A DNA stretch of 64,000 nt from Allomyces macrogynus ATCC 38327. Its lineage: Eukaryota; Blastocladiomycota; Blastocladiomycetes; Blastocladiales; Blastocladiaceae. Made by a program: the position numbers and the translations under genes. Below are positions 34,798-44,389 of this stretch, piece after piece. The DNA lies in contig GG745343.1 in assembly GCA_000151295.1 (NCBI GenBank), forward strand, positions 379,774 to 443,773, given 5' to 3'. Numbering within the stretch: the stretch's first letter is position 1; every line of letters begins with the position of its first letter. The notes beneath the pieces were generated by a model. The model was not told the DNA's origin. It worked only from the letters and a program-made list of their open reading frames with translations, and made no database searches.

Positions 34798-35933
34798 ATG
34801 CCCAGCGCTTCTTCTCCCGCTCCGTCCAGGCCGAGGACCAAGCCGTCGAGCAGATCTTCCAGGTCAAGCTGCAGCGTACCAGATCGATGTTCTCGGCTCG
34901 CAGACGCTCTACAATCTGGCCAAGGTTGTTGGCGAGCTCAAGGACCACATTTTATACGAGCACGCGTGGCACTTTACGCTCGACCCGAACAATCTATGGG
35001 CATACCCGAGGATCAATGGCCCGCTCGGGATGCCGGGCGAGGCAAATGTGTACGACGCGGAAACGACGCATTGACGACCTGCCGACTGAGGTCGGTGACG
35101 CGCTCGGGTTTCTCTACGACTGCGGCGCGGGTCACGCCTACGCGCTCCTGCTCGGGGCGGTCACGGACGCGCCCGACGACGTCGACGAGGTTACGTATCC
35201 TCGGGTCACCGGCGTGCTCTACACGCAATACTTTCTGACGGCGCAGCCGGTGCCGGTGCGCGGTCATGATCGTGGTCGCGGACGCGGCCGCGGTCGTGGA
35301 GCCGCTGCTGCTGGGCCAGCGGCGGCGGCAGCAGCTGATGAGGAGGGCGGTACTACTTTCGACGAGACGTTCCCGGAGCTGGCCGTCCAGATGATCAACG
35401 ACGAGGTTCTGCGGTTCGGCAAGGGGTGTGCGCCGAACCACACGTTCGGGCTCTGGAGCCTGCAGTAGTGTGTGGAAGCAAACCAGACTCTACTACTTCT
35501 TCTCAATGTATTCTTTTCTGCGGATCTGTGCACCAGCATGCACCACTTCAGCGACCTCAACGAGCTGCTCTACATGGCTGAACAGGCCCTCAAGGATGAC
35601 GTTCCAGGCGAATTCATGGACCCCATCGAGATTGCCACCAATGATGACCAGCAGTGTGAGGCCCACGCCTACGTGTTTGCCAAGTGGCCTGCGCGGTGTG
35701 CAGAAAAGATCGCACAGTTTGATTTTGCTGTGACATTCCTGCATATTGCCCAGTGGGTCTTGTTCATGGCCAAGAACCAGTAGGTCATGGTGGACTGCAG
35801 TGCTGTGCGTATCTATGAGGGCATGATCTACACTCGGAACAAGTGGGTGCTGTACGAATCACACATGTGGTACTAAACAAACTGGCACACCACACTCAAG
35901 GATTTGGACGCATGGTGCACAATGCAGGTCTAG
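34798..35933 (+). pseudogene. pRiA4b ORF-3-like protein, copy 2 (disrupted, chimeric composition)
   Basis: This is a second paralogue in the same orientation as copy 1. The N-terminal part needs frame shifts near 34840 and 34880 before IDVLGSQTLYNLAKVVGELK and YEHAWHFTLDPNNLWAYP. Another shift near 35065 leads into DLPTEVGDALGFLYDCGAGH and a GRGRGRGRG linker ahead of GGTTFDETFPELAVQM. The segment FGKGCAPNHTFGLWSLQ then meets a TAG at about 35466. From this point the DNA is CpG-poor, and the reading FSDLNELLYMAEQALKDDVP matches the second half of copies 1 and 3. Further stops separate the end motif (TNWHTTLKDL). The two halves differ sharply in base composition, suggesting a recombinant or patchwork copy. 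No intact product can be read. Confidence 0.6.
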
Positions 35934-36558
35934 CAAGACTTGGTGATGCTCTGTGGAGCGGGTGAGCTTGCTTTGTGTTGTTTTGAGTGTGCTCTGATTT
36001 TGAATTCCGCTTTGTTTGGTAATCTGATCTATGGACCACTTTTGTCCAAAATTCTCTTGTCCACATCCTGACACCAGATTTCTGTTGATCACATCTGGCC
36101 TGCTGTTTTTTTCATTGTGATTCGTGAGCAGTTGACCTCAAATTCACTGCTGGTTGGATTGTCATGATGAAAAGTCTGTTCTTTCAGCAGATACCAGTTC
36201 AAAAGGAGCTGCTAAACGTTGATTGCCCTGGCCACATTGTGACACAGGCATTTGTAAACATGTCGTGATGACGTGGTTTGCAGGTTTGTCCACCCAAAGC
36301 TGCGCCAAACATCACTTCAGCTTCTTGCTGAGCTGGGTGAAGCTGGCACAAGCTCTCTCATCCACAAATCAAGACATACTTTGCACAATCGCACAGACCA
36401 GAATTTGCACAACTGAGCGACCTCCAGCATTCGACCATCCAGTTCTTGGCGCATTACATCAAAACTGCATCACCAAGTGTGCATTATTATCAACCAAGCT
36501 CTCCACCTGACCACGACCTGGATTTGACCGCCACAAGCGTTCATGACTTCTCAGCACC
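35934..36558. other. CpG-poor intergenic segment between two decayed copies
   Basis: About 620 bases of sequence have low GC and few CpG, with many TpG and CpA. No open frame, RNA gene or recognised repeat was seen. Confidence 0.45.
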
Positions 36559-37600
36559 ATGCAAGTGCAAGACAATGCTAATGGCGATATTATCGTCACG
36601 TTCCAATTTGAACACTACTCGTTCCAATTGCTTGGGTCACAGACACTCCTCAATGTGGCCAAAGTGCTCAGCAAGATCAAAAATTGCTTGGTCGACACGC
36701 ATCTCTGGCATTTCACAGTATCGACTGATGACCAGACATGGGAGAAGCTGTGCTACGTCTGCCTGAGTGAAGAGGGGTTTGATTATGGGTTTGACCCAGA
36801 GCCACAGCCAGCATCATGTACACACATTGCTGGCCTCAAGGACCTGGACATGGACGTCAAGCTCAATGCTACAACCCCAGGTACAACATGAGACACGAGG
36901 TGACTGTGTTGGTGGTCGAGGACACCAAGGAGGATGTGGATTTGGCTGGGTTCCTGAAACTCAATGGCAACTGCTTGTTGGGCACTTTCAGTTGGAGATG
37001 CCGCGCTTGCTGCAGCACCTTGCGCGTGCTGCTGAGCGGAAGGGAGTGCAGGTGCAAGTGGCGCTGATGATAGCAACAAGGAGGATGAAGATGACAGCCC
37101 GCTCGAGTTTTACAAGGAATTTTCGCACTTAGCCAGCAACACTTTCCACGACACGACCCTAGGCGTGAGGGTGTACAGATTGTGACTTCCATTTGTGGAC
37201 AGTGTTGTGCTGTGTCATGGCTGCATGCAACTTTGACAAGCTCAACAAACTGTTCTATGCGGCCAAGGAAGCGCTCACAACGCTCATGCGTTCGCACAAA
37301 GACTACTGTGTTCGCTTGTCTGTGCACAAACAATCCCAAAGTTGAGGAGGATGAGCAGGCCATTGATCTGCCCAATGTGCAGGAGAAGCTGGATCGGTTC
37401 GATTTTGAGGCAATGTTCCCACATCTCGTGCAATGGGTGAAATCGAAGTGGCGATGCCACTGGGACTTGCTCAATCGCGGCACCGCGCAGGTGTGTGAGG
37501 GCCGCGAAAGGACCAAGGGGTTCAAGATTATATTCGAGTTGTAGACCAAGCACATGACAAACTGGCACGTGGCATTCCAGGGACTCTCGACTGCATCGAC
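36559..37600 (+). pseudogene. pRiA4b ORF-3-like protein, copy 3 (CpG-poor, disrupted)
   Basis: This is a third paralogue. From Met 36559 it reads YSFQLLGSQTLLNVAKVLSK and DTHLWHFTVSTDD, matching copies 1 and 2. A frame change near 36880 leads to YNMRHEVTVLVVEDTKEDVD, the position of the D-Y-G-D-x-F-E-Y signature, here largely lost. Another change precedes SPLEFYKEFSHLASNTFHD, the counterpart of GGTTFDETFPELAVQM. FDKLNKLFYAAKEALTTLM and EKLDRFDFEAMFPHLVQWV match the second half, and the end motif TNWHVAFQGL follows a stop. The whole copy is CpG-poor and richer in A+T than copies 1 and 2 (first half). It is the most decayed of the three plus-strand copies; its right border is approximate. Confidence 0.57.
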
Positions 37601-37777
37601 GCTGGCGCCGTTGTTGCGCGTTTCTTCCGTTTTTTTTGTAAATGGCGGGCCCGCTGGTTGTCATTTTACGTATCTGCTTGCGTCGTCTCGGATTTGACTC
37701 CTCGCCCAATGCGTCTTGTTCTTGCCCCAATGCAATCGAACGAGTCGAGAAGCCTGCAAGGGTTCCAAATCCGACTC

Positions 37778-40700
37778 TCAGCTCGCTCCACCTCCTGCCG
37801 TCCCCCCACCCACCCCACTCGCACCCGCACACCCGCGCTCGACCCAACACACGTCCCCCGACACGCACACGAGCGAATACGCCTGGTTCTTGATGGCCTC
37901 GTGATACCCGGCATGGTTCACCCGGAACCCGACCATCGCGTTCCCACCGAGCGCGCGCACATGCGCGCCGACCACGGCCAGAATCTCGGTCCAGACCGTA
38001 TGCACAAACGCGCCGGCACCGCCTGTTTCCCACTCGGGCTTCGGCGGTAAGTGCACGCTCGTGGGTACGGCCACGGACTCTTGCACGGGAGCAGCATTGC
38101 TGCCACCGCCCAACGAGAAGGGCGCGAGCCCGAACCGGTCTGTCGCGGCGGAACTCCCGCGGAGCGCGGCGCCGAGATTCGCCGCGAGCCCGGGCGGGTT
38201 GCTGGGGGCCGCCGACGCGGCGGTGCCCGCGGGACCGCCGCTGCCCAAGGGGTGCACAGCGGCTTCCTTGACAAAGTGCAGCGACACAGGACCGAGGTGT
38301 GCCGTGATCGATGCGTTCGGGACGTGCGGCAGTGGGGTGATTTCGACGGGCGCGGTCGCGGCGGTGGGTGGGGCCCATACCGGACGAGCCGCGTCCGTTG
38401 TGCCGTGCGGGGTCGTAGGTGTAACACGGTCGCCCGACGCGCGCGGCTTGACGGGGTCCGAGTCCATGTCGACGCCGCTCTGGCCGCGTTGCAGGACGCC
38501 GCTTGTGCGCCGCGGTTTCCCGACGAGGCTCGATCGGCTCGACTGGTGCCGCCCAAGCGCGCGCGTGACAAGGGCGCGCATCGGCGGGACGCGGGTTGGC
38601 TCGGTCGTCTCAGTGGGCTCGCGATCAGGCGCGGCTGCATCGACGGAAGTCAACGAACCATGCACACCTGCCGCCGCCGCGGCTGGTGCGTCGAGCCGCC
38701 ACATGCGCAAATCGAGGAACGGCATCACCTCCACCCTTCCATGGCCACGGCCGACAGCTTGATCTGGACCTGGGTTGGCGAGACCACCAAGACCTCGTGC
38801 GCGACCCCGGCCAAGATACACGGTGGCGCGAGGAACGCGAGCTGCATGCGCACCTGCAAATACAGCTCGCGGAACATGGCCGCGAGTTGCACGGTCGCGT
38901 CGTTGGCCTTCGGGTTCAGCGTGCCCTGTCGGACAACCACGACCAGCTGGTGCCGAAACGCGTCGCCGAGAAGCGCCATGGCCCGTGCGGGGATCGCCGT
39001 CGTGTACATGTACGCGCGTGACTGCAGGTCGAGCGCGACCAGGTCCTCGTCCTTGCCGTCGTCGTCGTCGTCGCTGTCGTTCGGGATGATCAGTGGCTGC
39101 GCGGTTGCAGGAGCGGGAGCGGCGGCAGCAGAGGTCGCCTGAGTCTCGTTGGCCGCCGTGAAACCGGACACGACGGAGTCGTCCGAGTCGGACGAACTGC
39201 TACCGTCGTCGTCGGTCGCGGCCGACCCGGGCGCGACCGAACCCGCGTCGCGCGCAGCCCCCGAAAGGGCCACCGCGAGCGACGCGATCCCCGGCCGTCC
39301 CGGTGCGGGAAGGTACGGCACAAGAAACGCTGTGCCCGTCGCGACCGCGACGAGGAACTCGTCCCCGATACTGAGCTGCATCTTGAGTCCGAAAATCGCG
39401 TTCATCCCGAGCTGTTTGAGCCGGACGAGCAATTGCCGGTGCAGGTCGTACTCAGTGAACGGGATCGCGTCCGAGACGGTCGCCGCATTCGTTTCGCCGT
39501 CTTTCCGCTTCTTTGGGCGGCACACGTACGCCTCGACGAGCACGCCCACCTCGACATCGAGCCCGGCGGGCGGATCGACCGTCGTCAGCCACACTTGCGG
39601 CACCTGTTTCCGCTTACACGCGCGGCACAGCGCAAACCCCATCGGGAACGGCGTCGGCGCGCGCGGGTAAGGCACGTGTGCGGCGCGGCACGCGACGCGG
39701 TTACTCCAGTCCAAATTGGCCGCCGTGCCCGTTGCACTCAGCACCATCAGGTCGTTGTGCACGGTCGTCGTCTCCGTGTACCCGACGACGTATGCGCACC
39801 GCAATGCCTTGGCGTGCTGCTTGACTTCCTCGCGCAGTTCCTGCCACCAGCCGTCGCGCATTGCCTCGGTCTCTTCGTCGCCCAAGAGCTTGACAGACTT
39901 GGCCGTCACGATCCCGCCAACGTGCACGAGCGCGTGGCCGGGGGAACGCCGTCAGCGTCAAAAGCTGAACCGGCTGCTCCATCCACGCGCGCGCCGCGAG
40001 CCACGCGGGCGCCGCGGCGCCGGGTCGCGTGGTGCGGCGTGAGTGCAGACGACGGCAAGTTCCCCACCGCCCGGCATGGCCGCGGGGGTCAGCGGGTGGT
40101 GCGTGTGCCCGAGCGCGGGCGACGGGAGCGGGCGCTGCGGCGGGGACGCGAGCACGTCGACAGCCTCTTCTGCCGCGGCATTCGCGGCGGCGGCCGGGGT
40201 CATGGTGAGCCGCAGCGACCCGTTCCCGCCGCCGGGGAACGACGACGACTCCGCGACGGGCCGCACGCTCTCGGCGTCGGCCGCAATTTCTTCGACTCCG
40301 GGCGCAATCAGGCACGCGGTTCCAACGGCGCGGCACGTAATCACCTTGTTTTCGTTTTCAAGATCAAAATGTTGCCGGAACCCGAGAATCCCGTTGGCGC
40401 CCTGCTCGAGCGCTTTTTTACCGAGCATGCGCCGCATCTGGCCGCTCAGTCGGCACAATAGTTTCTGGCGCGCCTCGTTACTCGCGCGCGGAGTGCGGAA
40501 ACTGTCGGACCAGTGGTATTCCGGATCGTCGTCGCAGATGAGCGCGTCGACGAAGCCTTTCATGGACTGCACTTGGTAGCACGACGGTACGTGCTGGCTG
40601 GCAAAGAACTATCCGGTGGAGAAGGAAGAATGGTTGGAATCGCATCGAATGCAAAATGCAGAGTATATTCCACTCCAACGCATCGGCATACCTGCACGCC

Positions 40701-41128
40701 CGCCGACGACTCCTTGAACGGATTCACGTCTCCGAAAAACTGCAGCCGCACCTGCACGTGCACCTCGCCACGAATCCCGCGCAATGTATCGTAGAGCGGG
40801 AACCAGCCAGCAATCGTCCCACCCGCCGATTTCTGGACCAGCGGGTCCAAGTCCAATAAAACGGCACCGACCGCGTCGTTGGCCGTGATCGCGTCATAGT
40901 CGAGCACGCGAATTTCGAGCGGGTCGTTTTGCAGCATCGAGTCGTCGGTCACCTCGAGCCGAAACTCGTGGTTCCAGACCGGGTTCAACGTCTTGCGCGC
41001 GATCCCGGACCGCTGCGGGTCGAGGTCGCCAAAACGGACCTCGACGTAGGCGTCGGCGAGCTCTGACGACCGGTCCATGACGGGCAGGTCCCGCGCACAG
41101 TCGACGCGGATGCGGAGAATGGAAGGCA
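37778..41128 (-). CDS. C2 domain-containing protein 5 (C2CD5/CDP138) homologue
   Basis: In mammals C2CD5 is an AKT substrate that supports fusion of GLUT4 vesicles with the plasma membrane. From Met 41128 the first exon encodes a C2 domain (LPVMDRSSELADAYVEVRFG; VLDYDAITANDAVG) with the Asp residues of calcium-binding loops, ending at GWFPLYDTLRGIRGEV. The next exon continues with DDDPEYHWSDSFRTPRASNE, and the following part has VHVGGIVTAKSVKLLG, WWQELREEVKQHAKAL and QLGMNAIFGLKMQLS. The C-terminal part has AHVRALGGNAMVGFRVNHA and SLVCVSGDVCWV. All these blocks occur in the same order in animal C2CD5. Near 39940 the frame changes inside a run of five C, where seven C would restore LTLTAFPPG...VHVGG. 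No intron fits, so this is an indel or sequencing error. One or more introns lie near 40610-40690 and 38730. Confidence 0.87.
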
Positions 41129-41508
41129 TGGTTGCGCTGGCGTGGGGCTCGAGATGATCAGGATATCTTGGTTTGGACGGCCAGTTGGTTGGGACCGGCT
41201 TCACACGGCCGGGAGCAGGTCAATCGCCGTATTGTCGTCAAGGTGCCGGCGCGATCGCCATCCACTTGCAGCAAGTCGCTCGTCCTCCAATTTCGTCGCT
41301 CTCAGCGAAATTCGTCGACGTCCAACTTGCCGCACTAAAGCGGTCTGACCAAACTTGAAGTGATCGACGTCGTCCAAGTCAAACCACGTGAGAGCGTCTC
41401 GTCATCGCTCGACTCTCCAACGCGTCTCTTCCACCCACAATCCATAAATCCTCATTCGCTCGCCTTGGGTCACCGTCTCGCCCGCGCGACTCCCCGCACT
41501 GCCACGCC
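41129..41508. promoter_or_regulatory. Divergent promoter region (C2CD5-like / SEM1)
   Basis: The divergent start codons are 380 bases apart, so both promoters lie here. No TATA box or known factor site was identified; this is inferred from arrangement. Confidence 0.4.
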
Positions 41509-41919
41509 ATGTCCAGCAACCAAGCGCAACCCGCGGCCACGGGCGCCAACGCCGCCGCTGGCGCGTCCGCGCGCACCGACAAGCCCGCCGCGACCTTGCC
41601 GAACCTCGGGATTCTCGAGGAGGACGACGAATTTGAGGATTTCCCCGTTGAGGGTAAGTGTTGACACGGTCGGATGACATGTTGTCGCGAGTCGAGACTG
41701 ACGCGCGCGGGCTGAACAGAGTGGGACGAGGACGCCAAGGCCAAGGCCGAGGTGCACGCTTGGGAGGATAACTGGGACGACGATGACGCGACCGACGACT
41801 TTGCCAAGCAGTTGCGGTACGTCTCTGATGGGCACGCCGCGCGGTCGCGGGAAGGAACTGACGGACGCGACGGGTGTAGTGCCGAGTTCCAGAAACTCGG
41901 CGACCAGATGCAGTTGTAA
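41509..41919 (+). CDS. SEM1: 26S proteasome complex subunit SEM1/DSS1
   Basis: SEM1 (DSS1) is a tiny acidic subunit of the 26S proteasome lid that also joins the TREX-2 mRNA-export complex and, in animals, BRCA2. Three exons, 41509-41653, 41720-41816 and 41880-41919, join in phase to give 93 residues. The hallmark LEEDDEFEDFPVEEWDED is followed by VHAWEDNWDDDDATDDFAKQ and LRAEFQKL, matching the two acidic ubiquitin-binding stretches and the C-terminal helix of the family. The first 30 residues, Ala/Gln-rich, are variable. The stop at 41917-41919 is a TAA. Identification is secure despite the small size, because the acidic-aromatic pattern is unique to this family. Confidence 0.94.
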
Positions 41920-42552
41920 TCCAGCAGACCGCGAAAGCTCGGGGGTGGAGAATGGCCGCGCGGATTGGGCGCGCGGCCTTTTGTACAGCGTCGATTATAT
42001 CGGTTTGATTCTCGTTTGGGCGTGTTTAGTTGTGGTTCCCGACGCGTGCGGCTCCCCGCGCCGATGTGAATCTGGGTCAGGCCGTGCCGGTCGTCTCAGA
42101 AACAATGAGACAGCCAAATTCCACATACGAACGCATCACCGGCCAACAGCGCGAGGTCTATGGAAGAAGCATGGGCGAGGGAGCGCGGGAGGAACCGTGC
42201 AGTGGTGCAAGGCGGGCAGGCAGGCACACAGCGAGCGAGCACGCCCTCAAAAGAGCATGAGCGGCGGCGCCATTGCATCGGAGGAAAAACAGATGAACGA
42301 AAGGAGGAGCAAATTTGTACAAATGTCGAAGCGGAAAGCACAACACAAACGGACGGACGTGACGTGGGTCGGGCGGGGTAAAGGGCGCGAACCACCATCC
42401 AAACAAAAAGAGGGGTGGGAAAAGTGTGACTTTGGCAGCGGGCGGGCGGGGAATGCAAGAACAACGGATCACACAGTGGACTGAGAGAGAGGTGAGAATG
42501 TAAGAGAAGGGCGCAAAACCGATTATGGACCGACGGTGCGGGGCGGGCACGA
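41920..42552. other. Intergenic, convergent 3' ends
   Basis: About 630 bases between the 3' ends of SEM1 and the SH3 membrane protein show no supported gene, RNA or repeat. The region is purine-rich on the plus strand near 42160-42500. Confidence 0.4.
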
Positions 42553-44124
42553 TTAGCCGAGCCGCGAGTGCTCGACTGGCGCGAGCCCTCGGTGCGTCGC
42601 GGTCAAGACCATCGACGAGTGGCGCTGCGAAAACCGGTCGATCGACAAGTACGACGCGGCATCGCTATCCGTGTGCACGAGACCCGGAATCTGCACAGGT
42701 CGTACGATCGGGTTACCGGCATGCGCGGGAGCCGGCTCGTACGGCAAGGCCACAGCGGTCGCAGGCCCGACATCGCCGGAATCGACCAGACACGGGAGCG
42801 GGAAAACACCTTCGGGCGCGCCGCGGCGGTGCGGCAAGTGTGCGAGCGACCCGAGCGCCCACCCGTCATCGTAGAGCTCAAGCACCACGACCGTGTCGTG
42901 CGGGAACAGCGCAAGTTCGTCGTCGAGTGTCGGGACGTAACCCTGCTGGACTTGGTAGGCGCGGCGCGGGTCGGCGACAATTTCGTTGACGGACCGTGGC
43001 GGCGGGTTCACCACCGTCGGCATCGGAGCCGGCACTGGTGGTGGCGCAACAACGGTGGCCAACGGCGCTGCTGATGCACCAGATTGCATCATGACGGGCC
43101 CGACCGACTTGGACGGCATCGCCGCGACTCCAAAAGGTGCGGTCGTCGGCCCGCGCTGGTCGTACTCGGGCGGCTTGCCGTCGTACGGCGGCATGGACAG
43201 GTCGCGGTCCTTGGACGAGCTCGTGGCCGCGTCAGAGGCGGCGCGGCGGCGCTGGCGCACGTAGAGGACAGCGAGGACGGCGCAAATCAATGCGAGACCG
43301 CCGAGACTTGCCCACAGCGCAATGGACGTGGCCGACGACGCCGTCTCGGCAGCGCCATTGGTCGTGGATGTGGTCGTCGTTGATGACGACGCCGCCTGGC
43401 CCGTATCCGCGGACCGCGCGCCGTGGGTCGCATCATTCGTGCTTGTCGCCTTGGCACTCGTCCCAGTCGACGTGGCGCTCGATGAGGTTGGCGAGGGCCC
43501 AGCCACTGGTGGTCCGCCAATCTGGTACATCGACAATCCGGTGCCCAACGACGATCTGCACTGCGCGTCGGGCAATTTTGTGTAGGCCTCATCGAGCGCG
43601 GGCGCGCAGAGACAGGTGCCAATGACGGGGTTGATGCCAAAGAAGTTGAATGTCACGGAGCCGGCGGCGGTGTTGGTGGCGCGCAGCGAGGCCTGCTGCG
43701 TGATGCACGTGTCGCGGCACCCGTTGGCGTCCATGCCCGGGCCGGACCCGCTCGCGAAGGCGAGGTCAGTCGCGAGCGCGGCCCTCGGCAGGCACCCGAG
43801 CGCCGTCGGCGTCACGGCGGACATGGTGGCGGCGTGGACAGCGAGTAATGTGGAGTCGGGGATGCCGGTGGCGGCCGGGTTGGGCGCGGCGCGGCAGGCG
43901 GCGGCGGGAGCGCGCGCGGGTAGGCGGCCGGTCGCGGTGCGGTCAGTAGCGCGGGTGCTAGGCAAGCGCGCGTCGAGGTTGCGGGTGGTTGTGGTGCTTG
44001 TTGGTGGTGCTTGCGCGCGCAGGCAGGATTGCCGGTGGGCGGTGTTGGGCTGACCGCCGAAAACAGCGAACGCAAGAGCAAGTTGGCCGGCACGACAGGT
44101 GGTGGCGACGGCGAGGTGCGGCAT
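42553..44124 (-). CDS. Single-pass membrane protein with Cys-rich ectodomain and cytoplasmic SH3 domain
   Basis: This is a probable cell-surface sensor or adaptor. A single open frame of 523 codons starts at Met 44124. The first 25 residues could be a weak signal peptide. The ectodomain includes a Cys-containing part (GCRDTCITQQASL; GTCLCAPALDEAYTKLPDAQC) and a Ser/Thr-rich stalk likely to be O-glycosylated. A clear transmembrane helix (SIALWASLGGLALICAVLAV) with a following RQRRR stop-transfer comes next, then a Pro-rich linker. An SH3 domain follows, with YVPTLDDELALFPHDTVVVL and ELYDDGWALGSL, keeping the ALYDY-like and DDGW motifs. SH3-bearing membrane proteins such as Sho1 act in stress signalling in fungi, but Sho1 has four membrane passes, so this is a different architecture. 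No kinase is adjacent; a cyclic-nucleotide-binding gene lies next to it on the same strand. Confidence 0.72.
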   Translation of the reverse strand: MPHLAVATTCRAGQLALAFAVFGGQPNTAHRQSCLRAQAPPTSTTTTRNLDARLPSTRATDRTATGRLPARAPAAACRAAPNPAATGIPDSTLLAVHAATMSAVTPTALGCLPRAALATDLAFASGSGPGMDANGCRDTCITQQASLRATNTAAGSVTFNFFGINPVIGTCLCAPALDEAYTKLPDAQCRSSLGTGLSMYQIGGPPVAGPSPTSSSATSTGTSAKATSTNDATHGARSADTGQAASSSTTTTSTTNGAAETASSATSIALWASLGGLALICAVLAVLYVRQRRRAASDAATSSSKDRDLSMPPYDGKPPEYDQRGPTTAPFGVAAMPSKSVGPVMMQSGASAAPLATVVAPPPVPAPMPTVVNPPPRSVNEIVADPRRAYQVQQGYVPTLDDELALFPHDTVVVLELYDDGWALGSLAHLPHRRGAPEGVFPLPCLVDSGDVGPATAVALPYEPAPAHAGNPIVRPVQIPGLVHTDSDAASYLSIDRFSQRHSSMVLTATHRGLAPVEHSRLG

Positions 44125-44389
44125 GCGAGTTGAGCCAAAACAAAATAAGCCTGGCCACCATCAACACCACACCAATCCCGACCCACCTCACCACCGCGAA
44201 CAGCAAGATCAGCCAAGGCCGCCAGACTGGCAATGTTTCTGGCGCCCGTCCGCATCGAGACCGCGTTCACAACGTCCGCGAATGGCGACGTGTTGGTTGC
44301 TGTTCAGCGACTCAAGCGACCCGCAAACCGCCAACAACCACGAGCACGACCATCCATACCGTGCATTTCCACACCTACCTCTCCCAATA

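Noticed and set aside
31330..37600. Bacterial horizontal transfer of the pRiA4b ORF-3-like genes
   Set aside because: The family name comes from a plasmid, but related genes occur in fungi and the GC-rich copies have host-like composition; transfer cannot be shown from this window.
38051..40461. Two long plus-strand open frames (about 360 and 340 codons)
   Set aside because: Both are antisense to the C2CD5 homologue and show Arg-rich, domain-free translations.
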